64,000 bases of DNA, taken from Methanoperedens sp049303315. Lineage in GTDB: Archaea > Halobacteriota > Methanosarcinia > Methanosarcinales > Methanoperedenaceae. Position 1 is the stretch's first letter. Each line of letters opens with the position of its first letter. The notes below the pieces were generated by a model, which did no database searches, had not been told where the DNA came from, and saw only the letters and a program-made list of their open reading frames with translations. Below, one piece after another: positions 16,391 to 24,674 of this stretch. The stretch covers positions 1 through 64,000 of the forward strand of contig JBAQMZ010000010.1 in the NCBI GenBank assembly GCA_049303315.1, written 5' to 3'. The translations under genes were made by a program, and so were the position numbers.

Positions 16391-16542
16391 AAAGGGTTAC
16401 GCCCCTTTATGACGTATAGGGGATGTGAAACATCCCCTTCCCGAGTCACGTCTCGGGAGGACGTGTCCACGTATGGCGAAGCCATACGTGTGCGCGGTGT
16501 AAACTGACGCAACAGTTTTTGATAAAACTTTCTTAAAGTTTT
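16388..16542. repeat. Hairpin-cluster repeat, copy 2 (between npdG and the glycosylase)
   Basis: Four perfect hairpins in a row: arms 16388-16396/16403-16411, 16419-16426/16430-16437, 16440-16445/16452-16457 and 16468-16477/16481-16490. The last repeats the one at 62-84. The tail 16491-16542 matches 86-140 in pattern (tgcgc...aaac...gtttttgat...aaactttc). As at argS, the tail lies just after the stop of a minus-strand gene (npdG). The first hairpin includes the start codon of the glycosylase. Confidence 0.75.
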
Positions 16543-17199
16543 TCATACAAACTTTACGCCAAGGTTGGAAAGCCCGTTGCGGATTGCAAGATTAATCAAA
16601 AATGGAGTCAGGGACTCTATCATATATGAGGAGGCAAGACCGCCGCCATCAAGAGGGCGAAGTGCTTTGATTTCCTTTGTGAGCTCCATCACTGTCCTTT
16701 TTGCCCCCTCATCATCGCCGCAAACCACAACATCGTAATCAAGACTCAATTCAAGATTCGCCAGCTTCTTTGCGGAAATATTATGATAAGCAGATACGAC
16801 TTTTACGCTTTCCGGGAGAGTGTCCTTGATCTCAAGCGTAGCGCTTCCCTGTTCTGGCGGCGTGAATTCAAACCATTTGTTTTTTTTCATGGGGACAACA
16901 AGCGAGATAACAATTTGGTCCTTAAAATAAGGCCGCAAGTTTTTCAACAGCGGCACAACACCCTGGTACGGGACCGAAAGCACAACGACATCTGCGTCAC
17001 CGATGGCAGTTTCATTGCTGCATCCCGTGATGCCGCAGCAGAGCAATCCTTTGCTTAAAAGAGTACCCGAATAATCGCCTGCGGCCTTGACTGCCTTTTC
17101 AATCTCCCGCGAGCATATTGAAATTTCATGTTTTAACGCCCATCGAAGGGCGAATCCCTCCCCGATGCTGCCCGTGCCTCCGAGTATCGCTATTTTCAT
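16543..17199 (-). CDS. npdG: F420-dependent NADP oxidoreductase
   Basis: Transfers hydride between reduced coenzyme F420 and NADP, supplying NADPH for biosynthesis in methanogens and relatives. The 218 residues begin with the Rossmann motif MKIAILGGTGSIGEGFALRW, whose GGTG..G pattern is typical, and later hold VVLSVPYQGV and a dimerisation C-terminus. The start overlaps the stop of the upstream glycosyltransferase gene by four bases, so the two are co-transcribed. The hairpin cluster follows its stop. Confidence 0.92.
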   Translation of the reverse strand: MKIAILGGTGSIGEGFALRWALKHEISICSREIEKAVKAAGDYSGTLLSKGLLCCGITGCSNETAIGDADVVVLSVPYQGVVPLLKNLRPYFKDQIVISLVVPMKKNKWFEFTPPEQGSATLEIKDTLPESVKVVSAYHNISAKKLANLELSLDYDVVVCGDDEGAKRTVMELTKEIKALRPLDGGGLASSYMIESLTPFLINLAIRNGLSNLGVKFV

Positions 17200-18113
17200 A
17201 ACTTTTCCTTCATGATTTTGCGCATCGTATGCATATTTTCCCTGTGCATGGACACAATGAGGTCGCTAAGTATTGCGAAAATGAACATCTGGATTCCGGT
17301 AACTATGAGGAGAGTTGCAAGAATCGTGAGAGGTATATGGTTGATATTTCTAAGCCATTCATTTACTACATAGATGCCAACTGCCATTCCGCTAATTGTG
17401 AGAAGCCCGCCGATTATGTTGAAATAAAAAAGAGGATTGTGCGTCCGCGCAAGAAGATATATGGTTGAAGCGATGCGAAACCCGTCCCTGACAGGCTGCA
17501 ATTTGGTAGCTGCGCCGCTTACCCTTGCAAGATATGTTATCGGGACCTCCACGATTTTGAGGTCTTTCTTCACGCATTCAACCGTGATTTCGGTTTCGAC
17601 CTCAAACCCTGTCCTGTTCAATTCGATTTGTTTGATAGCATTATTGTTAAAAGCCCTGTAACCTGAAAGTATATCTTCAAGCCATATGCCGTATGCAAAG
17701 CCGAATATCTTGTTTAATATCCTGTTCCCGAAAAGATTCAAGCCGGTAAATGCGCCTTTCTGGTAATTCGCGAACCTGTTACCGATAACGTGGTCGGCGT
17801 GACCGGATACAACGGGTTCAAGTATTTTATCAACTTCTTCAGGGAGATAGGTTCCGTCCCCGTCTATCATTACCACATATTTGCTCGTTATTAATCGGAA
17901 TGCCTGGCTCACAGCCTGCCCTTTCCCGGTTCCGCTCTGGATTACTACCCTTGCTCCGGCATTTTTCGCCTTCTCTACCGTGCCATCCGTGCTATGACCA
18001 TCGATTACAAGGATGTCTGGAAACCCCATGGACTTGAATTCTTTTATAATTCCCTCTATAGTCTTTTCCTCATTGAGCGTGGGAATTAATATACAGACTT
18101 CTTCTTTGTTCAT
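17196..18113 (-). CDS. AglJ-like family 2 glycosyltransferase
   Basis: Membrane-anchored glycosyltransferase of 305 residues. The GT2 domain spans about 1-225, with VCILIPTLNEEKTIEGIIKE, the metal/nucleotide-binding MIDGDGTY and LEDILSGYRAF; two membrane segments follow at about 233-253 and 265-288. Length and arrangement match archaeal AglJ-type enzymes that load the first sugar on dolichyl phosphate for protein N-glycosylation. The acting face would be cytoplasmic. It is coupled to npdG by a four-base overlap. Substrate is not determinable here. Confidence 0.8.
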   Translation of the reverse strand: MNKEEVCILIPTLNEEKTIEGIIKEFKSMGFPDILVIDGHSTDGTVEKAKNAGARVVIQSGTGKGQAVSQAFRLITSKYVVMIDGDGTYLPEEVDKILEPVVSGHADHVIGNRFANYQKGAFTGLNLFGNRILNKIFGFAYGIWLEDILSGYRAFNNNAIKQIELNRTGFEVETEITVECVKKDLKIVEVPITYLARVSGAATKLQPVRDGFRIASTIYLLARTHNPLFYFNIIGGLLTISGMAVGIYVVNEWLRNINHIPLTILATLLIVTGIQMFIFAILSDLIVSMHRENMHTMRKIMKEKL

Positions 18114-18154
18114 TTCCCTTCCTTATTCTTTTGTTTATATTTAATATTTAGTGG

Positions 18155-18838
18155 CTACAACCTTGTTCCTACATAAACAGTGACTATTCCAAAAGTGAGG
18201 TCGTAAAATCCGATTTCCGACATACCGGCGCCTTTCATAAGCCTGACAAATTCATCCCTTTTTGGAAATGCCATCACAGATGAAGGCAGATAACTATACG
18301 CGCCTTTTTTTTTCGAAATAACAGCACCTACAAGCGGCAATATCCCCTGGAAATAAAGATAATAAACCGATCTGAAAATCCTATTCTCAGGCTGGGAGAA
18401 CTCAAGAACTATCACTTTGCCTCCCTTTTTAACTACGCGGTTCATTTCTGATAGCGATTTTTTGATATCTGCGACATTCCTTATTCCGAAAGCAACAATT
18501 GCACCATCAAAAGTCCCATCCTTAAATGAAAGGTTTTCGGCATCGTTCCGGATGCACCGGATATTCCCTATATTTTGCTTTTTTATTTTCCTGGTGCATA
18601 ATTGCAGCATTTCATTACAGAAATCAGAAGCAATGACTTGATTTTTATTTTTATTTGAGACTTCTATCGCGACATCCCCTGTCCCGGAACAGACATCAAG
18701 TATGTACCCTGACGGCAGTTTTGATACTGCAAACCGCCGCCAGTATCTATCCCGTCCCAGGCTCAACAGGTGATTGAGAAGGTCATACCTTGGGGAAATT
18801 CCTGCAAACATTTTCCGGATGTATTCTTTTTTATGCAA
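18155..18838 (-). CDS. ubiE: UbiE/MenG-type quinone C-methyltransferase
   Basis: SAM-dependent methyltransferase that puts the ring methyl on demethylmenaquinone or a similar quinone precursor. The 227 residues hold the family N-terminus (ISPRYDLLNHLLSLGRDRYWR), the SAM motif LDVCSGTGDVA, FGIRNVADIKKSLSEMNRV and the signature LEFSQPENRIFR...YYLYFQGILPLVG. The match is strong enough to prefer a quinone enzyme over a general methyltransferase. Menaquinone is not used by all methanogen relatives, so it is informative about the organism. It is the first gene of the minus-strand run ubiE-aglJ-npdG. Confidence 0.85.
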   Translation of the reverse strand: MHKKEYIRKMFAGISPRYDLLNHLLSLGRDRYWRRFAVSKLPSGYILDVCSGTGDVAIEVSNKNKNQVIASDFCNEMLQLCTRKIKKQNIGNIRCIRNDAENLSFKDGTFDGAIVAFGIRNVADIKKSLSEMNRVVKKGGKVIVLEFSQPENRIFRSVYYLYFQGILPLVGAVISKKKGAYSYLPSSVMAFPKRDEFVRLMKGAGMSEIGFYDLTFGIVTVYVGTRL

Positions 18839-18934
18839 TTGATTCCTCTTTTTTTGTGATTTTCTCCTTTAAAAAACCAGAATGGAAATCAATTTACCAA
18901 AACTTATAACTTATCTCGATTATAAGAAGAAGGT

Positions 18935-19567
18935 ATGAACCAGATTAATAGCCAGGATATTAAATCAGAGGTAATGCGTGTTATCCTTAATATATCCAAG
19001 AGTCTTGCCAAAGAGAACCAGGGGGCGCTTTTTATCATAGCGGACAGGGATAAAATCGAAGGCAGTTACCATCTCCATTATCCCCAGATCCGGTTTGCAG
19101 GGAATCTCCTGAGTACGGGAATGGATGCGGTGGTTGAAAAACTTGCTACACTTGACGGGGCTATGATTCTTTCACCTGATGGGGATTTGATCGCGTACGG
19201 TTCAAGGATATTAAAAACCGAAACATTGATTGGCTTCGGCACCCGGCATTCGGCAGCAAGAGGAATAACCTTATACGACGATTCATTTACTGCCGTCCTT
19301 GTCTCTGAAGAAAGCGGGTGGATAAAAGTTTTCCAGAAAGGAGAGATTGTTCTTGAAACAGACTCGGTCGATATCGAACCATCCACGCTTGACAAGGTTT
19401 CCCGCTTTCTCATGAACCGGGACATGGCTCTTCTTGCAGGCGCAGGAATTACGGTAGCTGCAGGAATCGTTTCCGCTCCGGTGGTATTGATACTGGGCGG
19501 AGCATATATGATGGTAAAAACAGCGGGCTCGGTGATATCATCTTCCTTAAAGAAAGAAAAGAAATAA
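18935..19567 (+). CDS. Diadenylate cyclase (DisA_N domain) with a C-terminal membrane hairpin
   Basis: Predicted synthase of c-di-AMP from ATP (210 residues). The DAC domain covers about 28-135, with the DGA motif at residues 74-76 (LDGAMILSPDG) and GTRHSAARGIT at 102-112. In most cyclases the second motif reads RHR; here the third position is Ser. A hydrophobic stretch at about 165-197 could form one or two membrane passes. The protein is shorter than archaeal DacZ as I know it and lacks its long N-terminal domain. The stop is one base before the dapF start, so the two form an operon. AAGAAGG precedes the ATG. Confidence 0.8.
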   Translation: MNQINSQDIKSEVMRVILNISKSLAKENQGALFIIADRDKIEGSYHLHYPQIRFAGNLLSTGMDAVVEKLATLDGAMILSPDGDLIAYGSRILKTETLIGFGTRHSAARGITLYDDSFTAVLVSEESGWIKVFQKGEIVLETDSVDIEPSTLDKVSRFLMNRDMALLAGAGITVAAGIVSAPVVLILGGAYMMVKTAGSVISSSLKKEKK

Positions 19568-19568
19568 T

Positions 19569-20372
19569 ATGATTCATTTTACAAAACTTCACGGCAACGG
19601 GAATGATTTCATCCTCATCGACGAATACAGGGGCGAGGTCATCACTGATAAATCCGGATTTGCAGCCAGATACTGCGACCGGCGTTTCGGGATAGGGGCT
19701 GACGGCGTCCTGTACCTTGGGAATTCGGATAAAGCCGATATCAGGATGAGGATTTTCAATCCTGACGGCTCCGAAGCTGAGATGTGCGGAAACGGCATCA
19801 GGTGCCTCGCAAAGTACGCGCTGGATGAAGGATACATCAAAGAGAATGCAAGCATTGAAACACATGCCGGAACTCTCTCAGTAGCCCTGCGGGTCGGGGA
19901 TAAGACGTGGATAACAGTAAATATGGGAATACCTGTTTTTGAACGTGAAAAAATCCCGGCAAAAGGAGCTGGAGAATTCCTTAATGTCATTTTACACGGA
20001 TATAACGTCTCGGCTGTAAATACAGGAGTCCCACATGCTGTAATCTTCGTGGATTCTTTTGAACCCGGGCTGATGGCCATTGCCCCGAAAATCCGCTATG
20101 ACCCTGTTTTCCCAAAGGGAATTAACGTGAATTTTGTGATTCTAAACTCAAGTGATGAGATTACAGTACATACTTATGAGCGCGGGGTGGAAGCCGAAAC
20201 CTTAAGCTGCGGCACAGGTTGTGTCGCCAGCGCGGCTGTCGCCCATAAGCTTGGCAAAACAGGCAAGAAAGTGAAAGTGAATACGGAAGGAGGGGAATTA
20301 AGAATTACCCTTGCGGAAGACGGCGCCTATATGGAAGGCCCTGCCGAGCGGGTGTTTGAGGGTACGGTTTAA
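19569..20372 (+). CDS. dapF: Diaminopimelate epimerase
   Basis: Converts LL- to meso-diaminopimelate in lysine biosynthesis. The 267 residues carry both catalytic cysteines: the first in EMCGNGIRCLAKYA (near 75) and the second in LSCGTGCVAS (near 218); the start MIHFTKLHGNGNDFILID is characteristic. With dapL at 62183 it indicates the aminotransferase variant of the lysine pathway. It follows the diadenylate cyclase by one base and converges with the M50 gene, overlapping it by four bases. Confidence 0.96.
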   Translation: MIHFTKLHGNGNDFILIDEYRGEVITDKSGFAARYCDRRFGIGADGVLYLGNSDKADIRMRIFNPDGSEAEMCGNGIRCLAKYALDEGYIKENASIETHAGTLSVALRVGDKTWITVNMGIPVFEREKIPAKGAGEFLNVILHGYNVSAVNTGVPHAVIFVDSFEPGLMAIAPKIRYDPVFPKGINVNFVILNSSDEITVHTYERGVEAETLSCGTGCVASAAVAHKLGKTGKKVKVNTEGGELRITLAEDGAYMEGPAERVFEGTV

Positions 20373-21076
20373 AACGGCTCCTGTGTAAATGAAGGAATCA
20401 ACCGGATAGCAACAAATACCATGAGCAGTAAAATTGTGGTTATGACAAACCCGAGATAAATAATTTTATTCCATGCCCAGACTTTTCTTCCGTCAAACAC
20501 GCTAAAAGGAATCATATTGAAGAGCGCCAGTGTTATGTTTATGATAACACCGTATCTGCCGATTTCATAAAGAATCCCGGTTTCGGATAATAGCGGGAAG
20601 AATGCTAAAGCAAGAAGCAGGTTTGAAAGCGGTCCCGCAAGCGAGATGCGCCCGCTTTCGCGCCGCCCCACACTGCCGCCGTAAATCATGACAGCGCCGG
20701 GAGCCGCGAACAATATCCCGAATTCATATACGAGGATGAGCATGAGGGCGAGCATAATGGGGCTCATCCTGAACTCTGCCCATGAACCATACCTTTGCGC
20801 TATGACCTTGTGGCTCATTTCATGGACGATGAATGAAATGCCGACAGTGGAAAGAGAAATAACGAGAGGATTGAATATCCCGTTCAGGAGTTCTTCACTG
20901 GTGGGCTTTGTATTAAGTTTAAACCACATAAGCAGAATCGCAAAGGCATAGGAAATAGCAAACCATGAAATGAGGATATGGAGAAGTTCCGTGTTGCTGG
21001 TTCGGATGCTTCGAAGGCTCCTTATCCTGACCGTTTCACTGTGGTATTTTTCAAAATCTTTTTGCCCCTTTTCCAT
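20369..21076 (-). CDS. M50-family (site-2-protease-like) membrane metalloprotease
   Basis: Integral membrane zinc protease that cleaves within or near the membrane. The HEMSH zinc motif lies in FIVHEMSHKVIAQRYG, and the second signature is FNMIPFSVFDGRKV, giving the third zinc ligand (Asp). Five or six hydrophobic segments are visible. The frame extends to 21115, only 31 bases from the divergent pyrB start; the ATG at 21074-21076 leaves room for two promoters and is preferred, though no clear ribosome-binding site decides it. No partner substrate is evident. Confidence 0.85.
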   Translation of the reverse strand: MEKGQKDFEKYHSETVRIRSLRSIRTSNTELLHILISWFAISYAFAILLMWFKLNTKPTSEELLNGIFNPLVISLSTVGISFIVHEMSHKVIAQRYGSWAEFRMSPIMLALMLILVYEFGILFAAPGAVMIYGGSVGRRESGRISLAGPLSNLLLALAFFPLLSETGILYEIGRYGVIINITLALFNMIPFSVFDGRKVWAWNKIIYLGFVITTILLLMVFVAIRLIPSFTQEPF

Positions 21077-21146
21077 ACACATGAAATGGACATTCCTGCA
21101 TTTAACCATTATCAATAAATTTAAATTTAAGAGCCGCTTTATAGGT

Positions 21147-22061
21147 ATGATGTTGCGTCATATCATCTCAATGAGGGAATTTTCAAGGGATGATATCGAT
21201 ACTATTCTGGCAAAAGCGAAGGAATTCGAGCCAGTCGCAAGGGGTAAAGAATCCAATTTGCTTTCAGGTAAAATCCTTGCCACGCTTTTTTATGAGCCAA
21301 GCACCCGCACGCGCTTATCCTTTGAGACAGCCATGAAACGGCTTGGCGGTAAAGTTATCGACCTGGGTTCGATAGAATCAAGCTCTGTAGCCAAAGGCGA
21401 GAGCCTTGCAGATACTATAAGGGTAATAGGAAATTACGCAGATGCCATCGTTTTGCGACACCCGCGGGAAGGAGCGGCAAGGATGGCTGCAGACTATTCA
21501 AATGTCCCGGTAATCAATGCCGGGGACGGGGCGGGGCATCATCCCACCCAAACGCTTCTTGACCTTTATACAATCATGCGCGAGAGCAGCTTTTCAGGTC
21601 TTAAGATCGCCCTTGTGGGAGACCTCAAGTACGGAAGGACAGTGCATTCGCTCGCTTATGCCTTATCATTATATCATGCCGATATGACCCTTGTATCGCC
21701 CAAACAACTCCAGATGCCTGATGTAATCAAGAAAGACCTGAAAAAACAGGGTGCAAGCATCCGCGAAACTGCCAGCATTGAGGAAGTTGTGAGTGACGTT
21801 GACGTGCTGTATGTAACAAGGATACAGAAAGAACGCTTCCCTGACCCGGCAGAGTACCAGAAAATGGCAGGAAGTTACAGGGTAACGGAGGAACTCCTGA
21901 AAAAAGCCCGCGATAACCTTATTATAATGCATCCGCTGCCGCGGGTGGATGAGATTGACCCTGCGGTTGACAGGACAAAGTATGCGCGATATTTCCAGCA
22001 GTCTTTTTACGGCGTTCCTGTCAGGATGGCGCTCCTTGCGATGGCGATGGGGGTAGCATGA
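21147..22061 (+). CDS. pyrB: Aspartate carbamoyltransferase catalytic subunit
   Basis: Joins carbamoyl phosphate and aspartate, the committed step of pyrimidine synthesis. The 304 residues hold the carbamoyl-phosphate-binding FYEPSTRTRLSFE, the LRHPREGAA loop and GAGHHPTQTLLDLYT with the aspartate-site HPLPRVDEI. A much longer frame begins at 20970, but the ATG-ATG at 21147-21152 gives the normal family N-terminus (LRHIISMREFSRDDID). It overlaps pyrI by four bases. Confidence 0.97.
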   Translation: MMLRHIISMREFSRDDIDTILAKAKEFEPVARGKESNLLSGKILATLFYEPSTRTRLSFETAMKRLGGKVIDLGSIESSSVAKGESLADTIRVIGNYADAIVLRHPREGAARMAADYSNVPVINAGDGAGHHPTQTLLDLYTIMRESSFSGLKIALVGDLKYGRTVHSLAYALSLYHADMTLVSPKQLQMPDVIKKDLKKQGASIRETASIEEVVSDVDVLYVTRIQKERFPDPAEYQKMAGSYRVTEELLKKARDNLIIMHPLPRVDEIDPAVDRTKYARYFQQSFYGVPVRMALLAMAMGVA

Positions 22062-22528
22062 CCGAGTCTGTAAAGAAAGAGATGCGCGTCCGCCCCATTA
22101 AGCACGGGACAGTGATTGACCATATTACAGCCGGGCAGGCGCTCAATGTGCTGCGCATACTCGGGATATCGGGCACATCGACCGCTGTGGTGAGCGTTGC
22201 GATGAATGTGCCCAGCGGCGTCCTCGGATTAAAGGATATAGTCAAGGTCGAGGACAGGGAGCTTGAAGAGGAGGAAGTGGACAGGATTTCGCTAATCGCT
22301 CCCAATGCCACTATCAACATTATCAGGGATTTTGAGGTCATTGAGAAATATAAAGTGGACCTGCCGGAGCGTCTTGATGGTGTGGTGAAATGCGACAATC
22401 CTAACTGCATTTCCAATACAAATGAGCCTGTTATTTCAAAGTTCGCGGTGAACAAGAAGCCTGTGGAGCTTCGATGTATTTACTGTGACCATGTGATTTC
22501 CGAGGGGATTGCGGAGCATTTGATTTAA
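22058..22528 (+). CDS. pyrI: Aspartate carbamoyltransferase regulatory subunit
   Basis: Allosteric subunit that binds CTP/ATP and holds catalytic trimers together. The 156 residues have the allosteric domain (VRPIKHGTVIDHITAGQALNV) and the C-terminal zinc domain with four cysteines, CDNPNC and CIYC. It is translationally coupled to pyrB by a four-base ATGA overlap. The next genes (PIN/RHH pair) are on the opposite strand and converge with it. Confidence 0.97.
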   Translation: MTESVKKEMRVRPIKHGTVIDHITAGQALNVLRILGISGTSTAVVSVAMNVPSGVLGLKDIVKVEDRELEEEEVDRISLIAPNATINIIRDFEVIEKYKVDLPERLDGVVKCDNPNCISNTNEPVISKFAVNKKPVELRCIYCDHVISEGIAEHLI

Positions 22529-22531
22529 TAG

Positions 22532-22999
22532 CTAGTTCTCTTCCAGCAAATTTTTTGCTACGAGGTAGATAAGATTTTCTTCCCATTCCCTCTTCATAAA
22601 CATAGCATTAACAGCATTGAGAAAATTTCTTTTTGTTATAATCTTTTTCTCAAGTAAAATTCCGAATAATACCACGCTAAAGCTTATCTTTTCATTTCTG
22701 GAGTGCTTTTTTACAAACCTTATATCATCTGAAATCAGTATATCTGCTTTTGTTATTTTCATCAGTTCCAATGCTTCATCTTCACCGTGCCTGAAATTTT
22801 TGCCTGCCGGTTTTACTTCTATCACTTCAAGCACTTCTTTTGCGGCTTCTCCCAATTCATCATCAAATGAGGCAATGTCTTTCAATTCTTCTGCTATTTT
22901 TTCTCCAATAATTATTTTGAAGTGCTTCCGGCAGATGCCAAACAGACCACTTAAAGCTAATGATAACACTGCCCCTGTATCCGCAACGACTACCAACAT
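22532..22999 (-). CDS. PIN-like toxin of a toxin-antitoxin pair
   Basis: A 155-residue PIN-fold protein: VVADTGAVLSLALSG at the start with the first acidic residue, HGEDEALELMKI in the middle, and ADILISDDIRFVKKH with two acidic residues near the end, as in DUF3368-like VapC relatives. It is predicted to be a site-specific ribonuclease. It follows the ribbon-helix-helix gene by eight bases on the same strand. Confidence 0.75.
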   Translation of the reverse strand: MLVVVADTGAVLSLALSGLFGICRKHFKIIIGEKIAEELKDIASFDDELGEAAKEVLEVIEVKPAGKNFRHGEDEALELMKITKADILISDDIRFVKKHSRNEKISFSVVLFGILLEKKIITKRNFLNAVNAMFMKREWEENLIYLVAKNLLEEN

Positions 23000-23007
23000 A
23001 TTAAAAT

Positions 23008-23301
23008 CTACTTGGTTGCAAGCTTTTTTGCTTTAAGAAAATCTTTACTGGTTTTTTTTATTATAAAATCTATATCTTCAGCAGTTTTGCCAAAAAGCTC
23101 TGTTAGTTCTTTTTTAGTCAGGTTGCCTTTCATGTATTCCAATACTATCTGGGATTTTAAATCTTCTACGAGGTGTTTGACTTCGTACGCCAGCCTCGTT
23201 CTTAACCATTCGGATGGTGAAACATGCAGCACTTTTGCAACTAATTCGACTTCCCTTTTTAGTTTCGGTTCAACCCTCAATGCAATAGTTTCTTCTTTCA
23301 T
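23008..23301 (-). CDS. Ribbon-helix-helix antitoxin
   Basis: A 97-residue protein with an N-terminal ribbon-helix-helix: ETIALRVEPKLKREVELVAK, then LHVSPSEWLRTRLAYEV, followed by a helical tail with KKELTELFGKTAEDIDFIIKK that may bind the toxin. Such proteins repress their own operon and neutralise the PIN partner encoded eight bases downstream. Its promoter should lie in the 94-base gap shared with the gene at 23396. Confidence 0.75.
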   Translation of the reverse strand: MKEETIALRVEPKLKREVELVAKVLHVSPSEWLRTRLAYEVKHLVEDLKSQIVLEYMKGNLTKKELTELFGKTAEDIDFIIKKTSKDFLKAKKLATK

Positions 23302-23395
23302 AATATGTATTACATTTGTTATACAGATATATAATGTTAGTCTATAATCCGGAAAGGTGCAAACCTTAATTTATCAAAAAGTATTATAACACCTC

Positions 23396-23638
23396 ATGGA
23401 CGAGAATACAGTAAACAGGACAAAGGCTGCCATCAACGCCCTGATAGACATAGAGCAGTTGTGGATCGAGAACACGCCTAACTACAACCTCTCCACGCAG
23501 GAATTGCTGGTTCTCAAGAAAAGGCTTGAGAGGGCTTCTGAAAATGTTTCTAAGATTTACGAGGAGAACAGGGCAAAGCTGCAGGCGGCTGAGGATGAAA
23601 TCAAAAAGATGCATGAGGGGAAGAAAAAGAAGGGGTAA
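23396..23638 (+). CDS. Small helical hypothetical protein
   Basis: An 80-residue, strongly helical, charged protein (KAAINALIDIEQLWIENTPN, then KKRLERASENVSKIYEENRA) ending in a lysine-rich tail, KKKKG. It has the look of a short coiled coil. I do not recognise the family. It is divergent from the PIN/antitoxin operon. The 249 bases after it hold only a doubtful 36-residue frame (23707-23817). Confidence 0.6.
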   Translation: MDENTVNRTKAAINALIDIEQLWIENTPNYNLSTQELLVLKKRLERASENVSKIYEENRAKLQAAEDEIKKMHEGKKKKG

Positions 23639-23887
23639 GATATATACAGGCCTCGTACATCGTATGGGGTTCGGGGTGACTGCGGAAAAGAGGTATTCAG
23701 GCTCGTATGAGGGATGAGAAACCAGAAAAACCTCTTGAAATGCTGAAAATCAGGCGCATAGATAAAATATGCAAAAACTATTTTACAAAACTGAAATATT
23801 TATCCGGATTTGTTTGATATTTCTTAAAAGGAATCAATTTATCTATAATAAGCTATTTAAATAAGACAATTGGTATAGGCTATAAAA

Positions 23888-24559
23888 ATGAAAAAAAAGA
23901 TAAATAAATTATATGCAGATATTAATAAATGTTTGTTAAGGTTGAAGGACTCATTTATCAGAAATAGAGACACTATTAATACAATTTCTACAGTTGCACT
24001 GGTTATTGTTTCAATTTTGCTAATTATGGTAACAATTGAATCATATAGAATTTCAAAAGAAATATCTAATACACAAGTTTATTTTGCACTCGAGAATGAG
24101 AAACAAAATACTCTTGTTGAAATAACTCTCGCAGAAGATTTATTACAAGAAGTTAAATGGAACAAAGAGGAATTATTAATCATAATCAGAGATTATGATG
24201 GAATGAAAACTAATAATATATTCAGACCGGATTATATTCGGACAACAAAGATTCAACGAGCGACGGAAATGGTCGGGTTTGGTTCAAAAGAAATGAGAGC
24301 TAAATTCGAGAATTATCTAACAATACTTAATATAGTGAAGGATGATTCGAAAGCGATTCAAATTAATTACGAACCAAATTCTGAAATAAAGATTGAACGT
24401 ATTGATCATACTTTAAAATTTTCAAGTGCTATAGTTTATAATAAATTTGAGAATGTTAATATTGATGAGTTTACTAAGGATATTCAGGGATATATTGAAG
24501 AAAGAAATACTTATTATGATGAATTAAATAAAAAATTGGAAACAATGATTCTGACTTAA
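23888..24559 (+). CDS. Single-pass membrane protein of unknown function
   Basis: A 223-residue, AT-rich gene unlike its neighbours in base use. One membrane segment lies at about 35-55 (TVALVIVSILLIMVTIESY), after a basic N-terminus, so the C-terminal 165 residues are probably outside the cell or form a membrane-tethered helical domain. No known motif. It stands alone between the small helical gene and the cobalt transporter operon and may have been acquired by transfer. Confidence 0.65.
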   Translation: MKKKINKLYADINKCLLRLKDSFIRNRDTINTISTVALVIVSILLIMVTIESYRISKEISNTQVYFALENEKQNTLVEITLAEDLLQEVKWNKEELLIIIRDYDGMKTNNIFRPDYIRTTKIQRATEMVGFGSKEMRAKFENYLTILNIVKDDSKAIQINYEPNSEIKIERIDHTLKFSSAIVYNKFENVNIDEFTKDIQGYIEERNTYYDELNKKLETMILT

Positions 24560-24620
24560 TAACCCTGCCATTTTCCGGAACCCCTCCAAAAACCCCACTC
24601 AAATCCCCAACCATCACCTA

Positions 24621-24659
24621 TTTATATCAATTTAACTTTACTGAAATCAAGTTTAATTG
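24621..24659 (+). promoter_or_regulatory. TATA box and 32-base dyad upstream of cbiM
   Basis: A TATA-like tttatat (24621-24627) is directly followed by inverted arms caatttaactt (24628-24638) and aagtttaattg (24649-24659) with a 10-base spacer; the arms pair with one mismatch. The dyad would cover the transcription start of cbiMQO, and the ATG follows at 24675. This is a natural place for a metal-responsive repressor. The regulator is not identified. Confidence 0.6.
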
Positions 24660-24674
24660 ATTTGGTGGACATAA

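Noticed and set aside
23707..23817. A 36-residue frame after the small helical gene
   Set aside because: No ribosome-binding site and no recognisable feature; left out as doubtful.
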